DNA of 64,000 nucleotides from Oegoconia quadripuncta (Eukaryota; Arthropoda; Insecta; Lepidoptera; Autostichidae), in the NCBI GenBank assembly GCA_949316235.1, contig OX438748.1, positions 11,597,001-11,661,000 on the forward strand, given 5' to 3'. The notes beneath the pieces are model-generated. The model ran no database searches and had not been told where the DNA came from. It was given only the letters and a program-made list of their open reading frames with translations. Each line of letters starts with the position of its first letter. Within the stretch, counting starts at the first letter, position 1. Shown in pieces: positions 10,575-21,489 of the stretch. Made by a program: the position numbers and the translations under genes.

Positions 10575-11475
10575 AGCCTATTTTCTAAATCACAAAGTTT
10601 ACAATGTTATTTTGTTTAGAGATTGTTCATCATTTTTAGTTTACAAAGAAATAATCACTATTGACAAAATTTCTACCATTAAAATAATAACTTTCTGGAA
10701 AAACCTAAGTATTAATAACACATTACACGAGCCAACTTAATTTATAAATACTAACGAGTAAAGCGCGCAAAATCAATATTATATATTTATATTTGAAGTC
10801 AAGTCAAGATGTACTTTTATCAATCCTAAGTAAACAGAAGGTAACAAGATCCACAAGCCAAGTTTAGACTGTTTACACACGATACCTACAAAGTTTATTA
10901 CTTCAGATACCTTTAAATATTCAAGGTGAGTCTGTGTCGAGTCGAGTTATTGGAAACCATTCTAGTTTGCCTATTTGAGTGTAGATTTCACTAAACAATA
11001 TGGGTAAATAAGCATCATACGTATACGTATACGTAGTATGTGATTAAATGATTGTTACTTATTTGATTAATAGTACATTCTTTATTTATTTGTCTATTCT
11101 AAAATTTGAGATAGAGGTGAATTTGGAATGTGATAGAGATTCATTTGTTTTAGCCAATATCATTTACTGTATAATTTCTTCTAAAACCCATTTAATGGTA
11201 AAAATATGATAAACATTACAGTTTTATTGTCGTGTTTGTGTGGAGATTTGGTTTATAACTCTATGGGTGAACGTTGTTAATCGACTGTACTATAGTAAGT
11301 TGCTAAGTAAACGACTGTAGTTAAGTAAATCGGGTCTACGGTTTAGGGACTAACTTATAGAGTAATCCGTGCTACTGTGTTGCGACAGACAAAAACACCG
11401 AAAATGCTTTATTATTATTATTTTAAATCAGATTTCACAACCATACTGTTAGCAATAGCCTTAAACTGAGTTAGT
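10575..11475. other. Unassigned AT-rich sequence
   Basis: Contains the palindromic run ACGTATACGTATACGT at about 11019-11036. No coding frame or recognised repeat is seen. Confidence 0.4.
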
Positions 11476-11481
11476 GACCTT

Positions 11482-11683
11482 AGGTACAGTAGCAAAGTAG
11501 CAGGCTTCATTTTTAAAATATTGTTTGGAGGGTCTTGGTTGGATTTTGTTATATTTTCCTTTATACCTATCATATGATAAATAAATTTCAGTTAAACTTG
11601 AATGAAAATTTCCTTTTATACTTTCTCCTACATATAGTTATAAATAAAAACCTGCTACATTAACTGTGTTGCCGACTGTACCT
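11482..11683 (+). mobile_element. MITE-like element F, copy 1
   Basis: The ends are AGGTACAGT (11482-11490) and ACTGTACCT (11675-11683), a perfect 9-bp inverted repeat, with GTAGCAGG and CCTGCTAC just inside. The interior (TTGGAGGGTC...TTGGATTTTGTTATA...TTTCAGTTAAACTTGAAT) occurs in reverse complement at 55372-55527. No open frame is present, so it is a non-autonomous DNA element. Confidence 0.65.
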
Positions 11684-11689
11684 ACTAGT

Positions 11690-12730
11690 ATCGTGCGTAT
11701 TAATTTTTTTTTGGTTAGATTTGCCAAATTAATTTGACAGTAAAAATGAAAGAACTATAAACCTCCATTAACTTTTCTTTTCATTCATCTAACTAAATCA
11801 ACAGAAAAAGTGGTAATTTTTTTTATTAAGTAGATCTGCGGCTCTATTACATAATTCCATAATTATTGGTATCGGTTACGTGACATGTGATTGGTTGGCT
11901 TATCGCTCGCTCGGCAATTTGACGGTTTCTCATTGGTCAACGTAATCGATGACGATACCGATGAAGTAAAATAATCTAAGGGCAGAAAACTAAACAACTT
12001 TTTTTTTTATTCTTTGGGTTAACAAACCTGCTCTACAACATGTTCTATTATTTTGTAATACGAGTAGTATCACATTTGCCCACATATTTACATATGCATT
12101 ATATGCGCAACTTTCTTCGCGCATACGTGACCGATATTCAAACGGGCGACCCTTTAGCTACACTGATATTTATTCGACTTAGCTTTAATTAACTTTTATT
12201 CGTTTACGATGACAACAGCTATTTTATAAACATGTAAGATGTTCAAAAGAATTTCTTCCTGTGAAAAATGTTAGAGCTGATTCAGTTAGATAAAATATCA
12301 AAACTTATACAATATGGTATCGGCGCATGAGGAAAAATAATAATTAGAGTTGTCAGTCGTACCACTGTCGTACTATGTACTATATACGGGTATGGCTATA
12401 TAAAGAAGATAAATGCAATTACTGCTACATATTTTTATGTTAGGAAAATCTGAAAAATTTTTGGCCACAACATAATTTAATGGCCATCCTACATTACAAG
12501 TACTTGCATCAAGTACTCACACTATTTGGTAATGTTTTCCATATCTTCTATCTCTCAATCATGTAGGGTGACCATAAAATAAATATCCGTAAATATTATG
12601 ATAATTAATAACAGATTTCAAAAAAGTTTCTTCTGAACAGGTCTCCCAAGTCTTCCTGTGTACATACACCTACCTTATTGTTTAAAATTAGAAATAAAAT
12701 TATAATAGTATTACAAAATATGAGCGAGGA
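11690..12730. other. Unassigned AT-rich sequence
   Basis: About 11840-11960 has a GC-richer patch with TGATTGGTTGGC and CATTGGTCAACG, and near-matching GATACCGAT/ATCGGT ends that may be a degenerate MITE. Nothing else is recognised. Confidence 0.35.
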
Positions 12731-12731
12731 T

Positions 12732-12925
12732 TTAAGTGTGCCCGCCCACGACCGACTTTTTGTATAGGACCGATAATCGGGGCGATTTTTTCCTCAATAC
12801 TTTTATCACCGATATTGTGACCGATTTTTTGTAGGACGTGGGCGTTGAAACATTGCAATCAGTACGTTCCATTTTTCTCATACAAAAAATCGATCACCGA
12901 TTATCGGCCATGGGCTGGCAGCCTA
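12732..12925. mobile_element. MITE-like element H, copy 1
   Basis: A fold-back structure. GTGCCCGCCCACGACCGAC and ACCGATAATCGG on the left face CCGATTATCGGCC and GGCTGGCAGCC on the right, with AAAAAATCG blocks on both arms. The sequence is flanked by TTAA-like and CCTAA ends. A second, more diverged copy lies at 15813-15930. Confidence 0.6.
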
Positions 12926-13440
12926 AGGGAAACACCTGTCTAATATTCCTTTCCTACCACCTTTTTAATATTTTGTATACATGTTTAGTTTTCTTTTAAG
13001 AAGAGATTTTTTAAATGATTAACGTTCCTTTTTATTTCAGGAATAGTCACGAATTTTTTTAAGAGTAAGTGCACCTACTATTAGCCTTATTTTAAAATTA
13101 CCAGTTGTGTTTCTGCATTTATGGATATACTACCTATCTATACCGACATAGTATCTACCTATAGATGTAATTAAATTAAAAGAAACTGTAAATATGAAAC
13201 TTTTCATAAAAAAAAACATTCTGTATAATTGATACTAAATAGGTTTGATGTTAATTGTTTATCAATTAATGTACTTTAAACTGGATAATAATATCATCGT
13301 CCCTATGGACGTTTCTGTAAAAATGTTAAGTTACATTGTGAATATGTACTTTTTGTAAATAAAAATGTTTTAAGTGTTATTTATAATTGATCTTTTCATT
13401 TCATAGAGCTATTGAATTATACGTTTTACTATCGAATAAA
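12926..13440. other. Unassigned AT-rich sequence
   Basis: No gene or repeat is recognised. AAATAAAAATG near 13358 could serve as a polyadenylation signal, but no upstream gene is seen. Confidence 0.4.
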
Positions 13441-13447
13441 GAATTAA

Positions 13448-13640
13448 GAAATCCGTAGAAGAACGAAAATCATCGAATAGCCCAAAGCATTAGTAAGTTG
13501 AAGAGGCACTAGTATGCTCATAACTCATGGCTGGTGGGCTTGAGTGGAGAACACGAATCGGTAAGCGCAGGGTAGGTCGAACATTCATCGACGTAATGAA
13601 GGTCCCTGGAAATCGCTGAATGCAGGCAGCTTCTAATTGG
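13448..13640 (+). mobile_element. RTE-like LINE C-terminal remnant, part 1
   Basis: Contains CGTAGAAGAACGAAAATCA, AGCCCAAAGCATTAGTAAG and AAGCGCAGGGTAGGTCGAAC, which match the C-terminal coding and 3' region seen at 29350-29660, 33640-33800 and 44926-45232. Stops and indels break the frame. The homologous sequence resumes at about 13955, so something is inserted between the two parts. Confidence 0.65.
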
Positions 13641-13715
13641 TTTTTATGATCAACTGGATACGCATTTGACCTAAATCTCACCTGAGGGACAGAGAAGATG
13701 AAGCATGAATTATAT
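13640..13715 (-). mobile_element. LINE family X 3' end fragment
   Basis: On the minus strand this reads ...CTTCATCTTCTCTGTCCC...GTGAGATTTAGG...CGTATCCAGTTGATCA, the 3' tail of family X (compare 5340-5385 and 16913-16960). It appears inserted in the RTE-like remnant. Confidence 0.5.
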
Positions 13716-13954
13716 GTTAGCAGCGGATGATTTTTAAAATGATACTGACTACATATAATTTTGATCAAACTATTTATTTATGATTACATAAAAGGTATAA
13801 TTAAAACTAAAATATGTATGTCCTAACCCGTTCGATTTTTGGAGGAAAGGGGCGCCCATGCAATTGGTTTTATTAATTGAATACTGCGGATTGCACAACA
13901 CTGACGTCACTGGTGTCGCTTAGGTTTTCCAATATAACATACGCAATATCAGTA

Positions 13955-14030
13955 AGTCCAATTGGTGGTTCAGGAAATCTATGGGGACCCTTTGTTCAAC
14001 AATGGAGTCCTGTGACTGATATGATGATAA
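13955..14030 (+). mobile_element. RTE-like LINE remnant, part 2 (3' end)
   Basis: AAATCTATGGGGACCCTTTG then TTCAACAATGGAGTCC and GATATGATGATAATTA is the last part of the 3' end also seen at 45190-45232 (GGGGAGGCCTATGTTCAGCA). It continues the fragment that ends at 13640. Confidence 0.6.
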
Positions 14031-14151
14031 TTATATTAAATTGTAAAAGCTATAGCAAATACTTCACGGTGAATAAAAAACTAGTTTAATCAGACATCAT
14101 TTCAATTTTTTCATGTGCATATGTAGGAGACTGAACATAAGTATTACATTT

Positions 14152-14448
14152 GACGACCGATTGGTATAGTAGGTAGTGACTCTGTCACCGAAACAAATCA
14201 CGGGTTCGAATCCCGCTAAAGGGTAAATGTTTGTTTGATGAATACGATTATCTATTCCCGAATCACGGATGTTTATTTAAATTATTATGTATGTTTATAC
14301 GATATCTAGTTCCATAGTAGGTACAAGCAAAGTACTTGCCCCCATAGATTTTTAATATACTTTGGTACAAGGTGTGCTTAATTTGGGACTAGATGATCGG
14401 TGTAAGTGTCTGAAATATTTATTATTTATAATTATATATTATTTATTA
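14152..14448 (+). mobile_element. tRNA-derived SINE, subfamily A2
   Basis: A pol III style head: GATTGGTATAGTAGGTAGTG (box A region) and GGGTTCGAATCCCGC (box B), followed by a shared body (TTTGATGAATACGA, CACGGATGTTTA) and an AT-rich tail (ATTTATTATTTATAA). The body end (TTTGGGACTAGATGATCGG) is shared with 20134-20370 but not with the A1 copies, so the two form a subfamily. The cloverleaf is degenerate, so this is not a functional tRNA. Confidence 0.75.
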
Positions 14449-14589
14449 AAATACGTAGCCCGTATATGGAAATGTCTAGAAATGTTCTAATTGTTTGGGT
14501 TATCAGGGCACGAATTCACTTTATTATTAATTTTGTAGTTGTCAATAATACTTTATCTAATAATCATAAGTATTTTGTTTGGTAACAAG

Positions 14590-14880
14590 CAACGTGCATA
14601 GAACGAACCCGTCTCTTCCCGTGGGTGTCGTAAAAGGCGACTAAGGGATTTTGCACCAAAAACATCTATAGATTTACACGCTTCAACGGCGATGGGCTCA
14701 CCTCCTGTTACGTGTGAATTTCTGTATATTTCATACGGTGAATGGTAGATGTTGTTTAAATCATTAAACTCTTAATGTTTGGAACTCCCAAACACTATTG
14801 TTTGGGATATCTCTGACCACACCATTTGGAATAAAAGTTGTAACATTATGTATGTATGAGCTGCATGAGCCAGGCCGTCC
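14590..14880 (+). repeat. Repeat family D copy
   Basis: The best preserved stretch of family D: CCCGTCTCTTCCCGTGGGTG, GTCGTAAAAGGCGAC, GCGATGGGCTCACC, ATTTCTGTATATTTC, then TGTTTGGGATATCTCTGACC and a TATGTATGTATGAG end. No open frame is present. This copy defines the uninterrupted order used to read the broken copies at 28885 and 57215. Confidence 0.7.
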
Positions 14881-15204
14881 ACTGCATCATTATGCTATAT
14901 ATTGTTATACATTTATAACACTTCTATACTATTTATAAGTCTGAACCACAATATTCGACCGCATCACCTTGCCTCCCGCCGTTTGGGTGCTCCATACAAT
15001 ATTTCACAACTGCCCTTGTAATTGTTGACCCACTAGGGCACATCGGCTATGCTACCATAGGAGCGCTGGACGGATACCTCGGCATACGAATCTTAAGGGC
15101 GTTACCAGCTGGCCGTTACCTCTACTGGTGCCACGGCGAATTTCAGCATTTTATCTCTGAAGTGTATCATCAAATATTAAATCAAATAACTAACATAAAA
15201 ACCT

Positions 15205-15358
15205 TTTTTCAAAAAAGAGCAATCTCTCGAGTTTCTTGCTTGTTCTTCTCAGGGGACAAGTGGCTTTTGAAGAAGCAGTAGCTTAAAAAATGTAAAATCT
15301 GACTATTTTACGTGTACCCTGTGTACCTACAAAATAAAGCATTTTTTGATTTTGACAC
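15205..15358 (+). mobile_element. LINE 3' end (same family as 60259-60418)
   Basis: GAGCAATCTCTCGAGTTTCT, TGCTTGTTCTTCTC and AATAAAGCATTTTTTGATTT are collinear with 60268-60418. The end AATAAAGCATTTT acts as the 3' terminus. It is a 5'-truncated CR1-like copy. Confidence 0.6.
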
Positions 15359-15359
15359 A

Positions 15360-15810
15360 AAACCAATTAGTTTTCTAAGTCCTCCTTTTTTGAAGTTGGT
15401 AAAAAATTACGTCACAATAAAATAATTCACCTTATTTTAACTTAAACATATCAACAGTACAAAGGCGACAATATTATAGGTGATTTCTATCTGGAACGTG
15501 CCTCTACCTAATGGAGTTTATTTCAAATGAACGAACTTGTCAATGGAAAGATAGCCTTTATATCGCAAGGTACTAAAGCAGCAATTCCATTTATGTGATT
15601 AACTTTTGTAGTTCCCGTCTTTGAGTTGTCGGACTTAATTTATAGATGTTAGCAAAAGCGACGAATAAATATCCAATAGGAAAAACATTTCACAATTCAT
15701 AGTGATTAATTCGTGTCATTGGCAAAACAATTTCGATGGATGTATGATAACGAAATTAAGGGAACTGAAATTTCAAGGGGTCTTAATTAAGTATAATATT
15801 GCAATAGCAT
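15360..15810. other. Unassigned sequence
   Basis: AT-rich with no recognised gene or repeat. Confidence 0.4.
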
Positions 15811-15812
15811 TC

Positions 15813-15930
15813 CGTCTGCGACCGACAATAGGTTATTGATTTTTGAACGCACACGTCCTACAAAATATCGGTGATAAAAGTCAGCGAATAAATCGGCCTT
15901 CAAAAAGTCTCGCGAGGGCGGGCAGCCTAA
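15813..15930. mobile_element. MITE-like element H, copy 2
   Basis: CGTCCTACAAAATATCGGTG and AATCGGCC, ending GCGGGCAGCCTAA, match blocks of 12732-12925. It is shorter and more diverged. Confidence 0.5.
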
Positions 15931-15939
15931 ATAAAGAGA

Positions 15940-16260
15940 GAAGTTGTAACCTAGTCAACAACGCAGAGCGGAAACTGTTGAAGTCATAGACATGGGACAG
16001 TAGATTCCACTTATGACGGAAACACCGGGCGCGCTTTAGTGTGCTTTTTGGAAATTTGTGCAGAGTTTGTATAGAAGTTCATCATTTTAAATAAATAAAT
16101 GTATTCCATTCATTTTTGGAGTTGGAAAAGGTACCTATAGTTATTTAACATAAAATAAAAAAAAAAGTGTATAAATAAAGTGTGTGTATAAATAGAGTGA
16201 GCAATGGTTTTATAGAGGTTCACCCATGCGAAGTCGGGGCGAGCCGCTAGTTTGTTATAA
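15940..16260. repeat. Repeat with GCGAAGTCGGGGCGAGCCGC end
   Basis: The sequence ends CACCCATGCGAAGTCGGGGC then GAGCCGCTAGT. This resembles ends found widely in lepidopteran non-autonomous DNA elements, with CTAG near the terminus as in Helitron-type elements. The other end could not be fixed, so the class is uncertain. Confidence 0.35.
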
Positions 16261-16319
16261 CAGAAATGGCTAAGTAGAAACTAATAACATAGACCCTACA
16301 TTATATATGTAGGTAAGTA

Positions 16320-16585
16320 CTTGATGCCCCGTCGCACTTCTGCCACTGTAGCTGAAGGTGGACGGTGCCTTCTATGTGACTCTAGAAGACATTTTTGCGA
16401 CCGAAGCATAGAATACACCCAGTCGAATTACAGAAAGAATTAAAGACTAAAAAAGTAAGAAACAAGTTCCATCCCCATAGCCAGCAAATGAATGTAATGC
16501 CGCAACTCGAGTCTCCGGGTACTCCATCATCACCTGTCGCTATTCGCGTATTTTGCGCCTTAGACAGCGCGTGTTATAAATGAAG
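16320..16585 (+). pseudogene. Short coding-like block, unidentified
   Basis: From ATG 16324 one frame reads MPRRTSATVAEGGRCLLCDS then RRHFCDRSIEYTQSN before a stop at 16441. A second frame (16395-16583) runs through HPHSQQMNVMPQLESP. The CxxC...C spacing suggests a small zinc-binding remnant, possibly transposase-derived, but I cannot name it. Confidence 0.25.
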
Positions 16586-16650
16586 ATGAGATCAATAAGG
16601 AAGATGTTGTACATGGATATATTCATCTTTGAATTCATCTTCATTTATAA
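16574..16650. repeat. Perfect 16-bp hairpin
   Basis: TTATAAATGAAGATGA at 16574-16589 and its exact complement TCATCTTCATTTATAA at 16635-16650 enclose 45 bp. It has no known role and may be a small fold-back element or a terminator-like fold without gene context. Confidence 0.7.
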
Positions 16651-16904
16651 TAAAATCAATACTTGCGGTCGTCAAGCGTACTTTGTTCACTCCTTCGTTG
16701 ATTTAATGCCTTGTAAGACTAAAATATATCACATCAATTTAGCTTACTAATTATCACGATTTAAATCACTTTTATGGGAGATTTGCCCTAATCATGCTGG
16801 CCGGCGGTTTGGCGACGGCAGATTTTTTGGAAGCTTTTCACCAATGAAGCTGTTGCCCGTCATTGAGCTTTACAGACGACAGAACGACATTTACAGGAAG
16901 ATAC

Positions 16905-17170
16905 ATTTTTCTATGATTGACTGGATACGTGTTTGACCAAAATCTCACCTGATGGGAAGTGACGATGTAGTCGAAGATTTTTGAGAATAATAAAGACACG
17001 CAGGTGTTTTCAATGAGTTGTATAAGTAGAAGTGCAAAATAAAATGTTTGATAGTTGCTAAGGTAACAAAATAGAAAGTTTTCGAAATACAAACTTAATA
17101 ATGATGAAGCACGCGATCCCAGTAAATGTTATTCACTCTGCTATTGAAGATCCCGAGGTTGTAGGATCAT
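16905..17170 (-). mobile_element. LINE family X 3' end, interrupted
   Basis: 16913-16960 (complement of CACCTGATGGGAAGTGACGA and the ACTGGATACGTGTTTGACC block) and 17103-17170 (complement of AAGCACGCGATCCCAGTAAA and GAAGATCCCGAGGTTGTAGG) are consecutive parts of family X, split by about 130 bp of unrelated AT-rich sequence. Confidence 0.6.
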
Positions 17171-17259
17171 CATCTGATTTAAGAGCCATTGTCTTGTCGA
17201 AGGAGATTTTTCCATATTTCTTTTTTGAACGTCGTGTCGTATCAGGTTGTAGGATAAGG

Positions 17260-17326
17260 TCCTATTTTACTTTTCTGGAAACCACATAGCTTATTTATAT
17301 GAAGTTTCCAGAAGAGTAAAATAGGA
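17260..17326. repeat. 23-bp inverted repeat
   Basis: The arm at 17260-17282 (TCCTATTTTACTTTTCTGG and four more bases) is matched with a single mismatch by the complement at 17304-17326, around a 21-bp loop. No flanking gene explains it; possibly the core of a small MITE. Confidence 0.7.
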
Positions 17327-17329
17327 TAT

Positions 17330-19010
17330 AGATCCTGTAAAACTCATGGATTTCCTTATTGTGCAACAAAGCGTTTACAACCAAACAATAAGCAAGGAAA
17401 CTGTTATATAAATCGATTCCTACATTTACATGACACAAAGAATTGTTGTCGCATGAAATTTCTTAAAAATGTCTCTTTAGACCAATTCATGTTTACAGTA
17501 CCATTTTACCCTGAAAATGTTTATTACAAAGAGCAATTTACAGGTCCCTAACTGTCCCAAATTAGCCTTTAATTAAAATTATGCCAAAAATTTACGTCAT
17601 TATTCCGTCGCCCTTTGTGATTGCCACCCTTTGCCTTTGCCGCCTATGCTCTTATCTCTTATAAGGGAAAGGGACCAAAGTAAAAATGTAGGTAACAAAT
17701 GTTTGATCCCGAGTAATTTTCGAAAATTACCCACGTTACATCTTCACTCGTTAGCTAGAACGAAATCGAGCGTAGCCTTTGATGTACCTAGAGGGAAAAT
17801 TCATTTACTTATATAGAGAAAACAATGTCCTGGTGGACTGATTGGAAATTGACATACCAAGAGTTCTAATGTTGATTCCTGGATGCTTGACTCTTTTTTT
17901 TTACATATTAAAGGAAAATGTTAACATCTTTCAATACAAGTACATACATTTAGTTATTCTGGATTTGAAAACAAAAAGGCTTAAACTAGGTTAATTATTG
18001 GTTGACTGGGAGAATTTCCTTTATGGGATATATCTGCCGTTGTACTCAAATCTATACCTATGTAAAATTTATGTATTTTTGGTATAATAAAGGGCTTACA
18101 AATAAACAAAACTTGTAGATAACTTGTATGTTAGAAAACAGTGTTCCATCATATAGTAACAATTCAAATATTAGACGTAAGGGTAATGAAATCAAGCTCT
18201 ATTCAAAGATACCCGGTTGTCGGCTATAACCCTCGTTGCAGAAACGTGTGAATAATGCTCTCAAAGGTCAGCAAAGCATTTGGAATTGCTGATGGTCATA
18301 GTAGTCACTTCCTCTCAGTGTGTGTGTGTGTGTTATATACATAATAACCTAGCTATTATAATTTAGATGCAACTTAATTGTGAACAAAGGCGCTTTGATC
18401 GCTGCGTGTTTTATTTGAGTTTTTTTTTTCTCTTGTTCTAATTATCAGTCAGTTTGTATCTTACAAGCACAAATACCTGTGGTAGACAGTAGGCCAGTGC
18501 TCTACTGTCCACATTTCTATACATATAGATGGAATGGATGGATACCTGATGGAATGAAGACATCTTCATTTCCAAACTCATAGTTGTATCTTATCTAACA
18601 TATCAAATAAAGTAAACGCGCAATAATTGCAAGCTATTGTTTGTGAAGGAAGACCTGTGTCCCGCAGAGAAAGATGAATTAACAAAATAAATTGATCGTT
18701 GAAAGGGAGTGGTCGTGTACAGGCAAGGTCAATTTCCAGGGTGGCTTAATGACTTTTTCGGCGCCGCACAATAATTTATCGTTTACTTGGTAAAGGAAAA
18801 CTGCGTGAGAAAACATACACTCCCAGGGAGAATTGCCGGCACAGACAAAAGGCCTCTAATGGCCACAGAAGCGACACGTAGGTAGGTAATGAAGTGTGAC
18901 TACGTTTTTGCCAATTTAACACATTATTGTTATTCAAAGAATGTTTGATCAACACTCTATAAGAAAAAGGAAAATTATCGCCTTCATGGTCTGTTCAGAC
19001 GCACGCTGAA
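17330..19010. other. Unassigned AT-rich sequence
   Basis: There is a short GT run near 18322-18334. The open frame at 17631-17816 is GC-mixed but has no motif. I see no gene. Confidence 0.4.
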
Positions 19011-19017
19011 CATATTA

Positions 19018-19290
19018 TTATCCAAAGAATATTTTATTTAAACCTGACGATGCGATTGCGTAAACCCGAATCTGCGGTTCATACACGTTTTTCAAATAAC
19101 CCTTAATCAGTGACATTATTGTATTCTGAAGGAATTTTAATATCGCTGGATACGCGTTTAACCACAACCTGATGGAAAGTGACGATGTGACCGAAAATGA
19201 AGCACGCGATCTCAGTGAATGTGTATTCATCCTGCCGTTGAAGATCCCAAGGTTGTAGAATTCAGGAAAGAGTGATGCCGGAAGTGAGTT
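19018..19290 (-). mobile_element. LINE family X 3' end
   Basis: On the minus strand the frame includes NTHSLRSRASFSVTSSLSIR, following the complement of AGATCCCAAGGTTGTAGAAT and TTCCATGCC. It parallels SRVNRHLLRSRASSSTTSSL at 5222-5365. It is 5'-truncated and lacks any catalytic domain. Confidence 0.7.
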
Positions 19291-19299
19291 CCATGCCTT

Positions 19300-20130
19300 G
19301 GATTTTAATTAGGTAACTACATACCGATGGAATCTCTGTTTCTCTCTTTGATTGAGAGAAAACGGCACATTGGAGGCTTTTGACCAATCCATGCGCGTCC
19401 CCCCCCCCCCCTTGTGGTTTCTATACCAAAAAGCGCTAAGCCTGACATAAACTCCAACCTCCCATTTTCACCTCAACGACAACAAAACTATAATAGCAAC
19501 TTCCACTTTTCACCTACTTCTCGGATAAGTACGAGTAAACACAGTGGAGTGGACGGTCAATTAGAACAGCGTCTGTGGATCGATTCAGTTTAAGAACAGT
19601 ACAGTTCCCGTCAGCTGTTTTTGCTTTAACAATAATTTGCACTTAGTCCGAACTTTCACGAGCCGGGAGTGAAAGTATTTCTTTTCCGAGGCCTTAGTAA
19701 TCGTGAGTGCCAGTCAAAATGATGTATCTCCCTCTTGGCGTAGCGGGAACAATGTTAATGGAATAATAAATTCAATACAAATATTTAGCTACCTTTAATG
19801 ACGACCATACCTACCTCTGCTGCGGAAGCGTCGAATATTTATGAGAATTTCCATTGTTAATGAATAGACAGTTCGCCGAGGAATTATTAGAGACATCTGT
19901 GCGGTGCAATCTGTTACGATCCAGGATCCTAATTACTTTATATATTATGTCGATTATTCCGCTTTACCAAAATATAGATAGCTAATCATTATCTATCAAA
20001 GAATATTTGTAGAACCATTCAAGCGCATATCGTTCCACGCGCAGTACGATATCGAAGTCAAAAAACACAAAGGGATATACCTACAAGGTTATTAAGTTTA
20101 CCACTTTAAGCCTTATCATTTTTGACTTTG
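19300..20130. other. Unassigned sequence
   Basis: Contains a C run at about 19400-19411. No gene is recognised. Confidence 0.4.
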
Positions 20131-20133
20131 ACG

Positions 20134-20370
20134 ACCGATTGGTGTAGTGGATAGTGACCCTGTCTGCGTATCCAACGGTTGCGGAATCGAATAATTGTTT
20201 GGTGTGATGAATACAAACATTATATTACCGAGTCATGGATGTTTATATAAATTAAAATGTATGGTTATCCATTATCTAGAAGCCATAGTTTAAGCTTTGC
20301 TTAGTTTGGGACTAGATGATTGGTGTAAGAATCCGAAATATTTATTTATTATTATAATATTTGTTAAATT
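20134..20370 (+). mobile_element. tRNA-derived SINE, subfamily A2
   Basis: Head GATTGGTGTAGTGGATAGTG, with a degraded box B (GGTTGCGGAATCGAA), then a body that shares TTTGGGACTAGATGATTGG with 14152-14448, and a TATTTATTATTATA tail. Confidence 0.7.
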
Positions 20371-20454
20371 GATATTTGTACAGAAAATCACGCTCACTTT
20401 ACAAATATAGTAAATTTTTTAAAGATAGTTTTTATAACTTTCTATAAAATAATA

Positions 20455-20905
20455 AATAAATAAAATATTTATTTCGAAACAGCTTATTCATAAGTTACAC
20501 TAGTATTTCGGTTCTCCTAGTAGGCAAATAGAAAAATTTGTCAGGAGCAGGTAACAGACTATGTTATAAGAACTTGTCACTAAATGTACCTATTTTTTAT
20601 AATAACAAAAGTAAATATAGATTGTGTGTTGTATGGGTTGCGTATGTATAAAGTATATATAAAGATATTTGTTATGTTACATTTCCTAACATCCTTTCAG
20701 TCGATAAATTACTTTTTACCTATTCAGTGATAATTATTTTACAACCATAGTATTGAATTGTAAATACAAAGAATATTATTCAACCGGTTGTAGACATGCT
20801 TAGATTGTACATTGAATTGGCGTTTGGCGAACGTAGTTTAACGTTGATAATTTTATCTTTTCTTTTTCTATTAGTCATTGCAGGGTCATATGGCAATGTT
20901 CTATG
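20455..20905. other. Unassigned AT-rich sequence
   Basis: The AATAAATAAATAAAATATTT run and flanks at 20450-20480 may be another LINE or SINE tail. Nothing else is recognised. Confidence 0.35.
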
Positions 20906-20910
20906 TAGTT

Positions 20911-21225
20911 TTAGAGTTGCTTTGTAGAATATAAGTCAATACGTCGTACGTCGGTAATTTTATAGAGATCAACAGTCGGAAATTTATACGGTTTATAATA
21001 CATCACATTCAATAAACAGCGCTGTCCCCTTACAAAAGTAGATTTGTACCCCCCCCCCCCACATCGTGATACAGGAACCTTGATGTGATTGTGCAAGTGA
21101 GGTATAGAGTCTGTTTAAGAGTTGAGCTGTGGCTATATGTCGCAGAATCTTAAATACCCAGATAAGTTTCCTTAATCTATTTGCAACATAAACGATATGT
21201 TGGTGCCAGGAAACATGCATTATAT
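20911..21225 (-). mobile_element. CR1-like LINE reverse transcriptase thumb remnant
   Basis: The minus frames read MHVSWHQHIVYVANRLRKL, IWVFKILRHIATAQLLNRL, YTSLAQSHQGSCITMWGG and, after a frameshift at the C-run (21049-21060), NVMYYKPYKFPTVDLYK. The ANKLRKLIWxFKxLRHIA and QSxLxYCIxxWGG patterns are typical of the C-terminal half of CR1/L2-type RT in insects. The frameshift falls in a homopolymer and could be real or an assembly error. Confidence 0.8.
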
Positions 21226-21344
21226 GCCTAAAGCTGCTAAATTTCAGCTTTACATTAATATAAAATCGTCGTCAATTTCTCATACTCCGAGTAGGTAAGG
21301 TAAATAATATATAGATATAGTATATGCCTCATCACGAAGGAGAT

Positions 21345-21477
21345 TCGCCTGGATGGGCACAGCAAACAGGCCCAAGTTAGAACCAGTTTTCTTACGAACA
21401 CCGCGATAAATAAAGGTCGATGGGCTCAGTTAATGGCTGACCCTTCTGAAAGCCTATTTTCAAATGGAACGTAACGG
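21345..21477 (+). pseudogene. Coding-like block, unidentified
   Basis: The frame reads EIRLDGHSKQAQVRTSFLTN followed by TAINKGRWAQLMADPSESLF and stops at TAA about 21473. Composition is protein-like but I recognise no family. It may be part of a transposon protein or a host exon. Confidence 0.25.
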
Positions 21478-21489
21478 GGATAGGTAGGT

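Noticed and set aside
15960..15975. Sequencing adapter contamination (CAACGCAGAG)
   Set aside because: Only about 10 bp match a common cDNA adapter word, well within chance, and the flanks are genomic.
21049..21060. C-run frameshift as programmed frameshifting
   Set aside because: The LINE remnant has other defects, and a homopolymer error or ordinary decay explains it.
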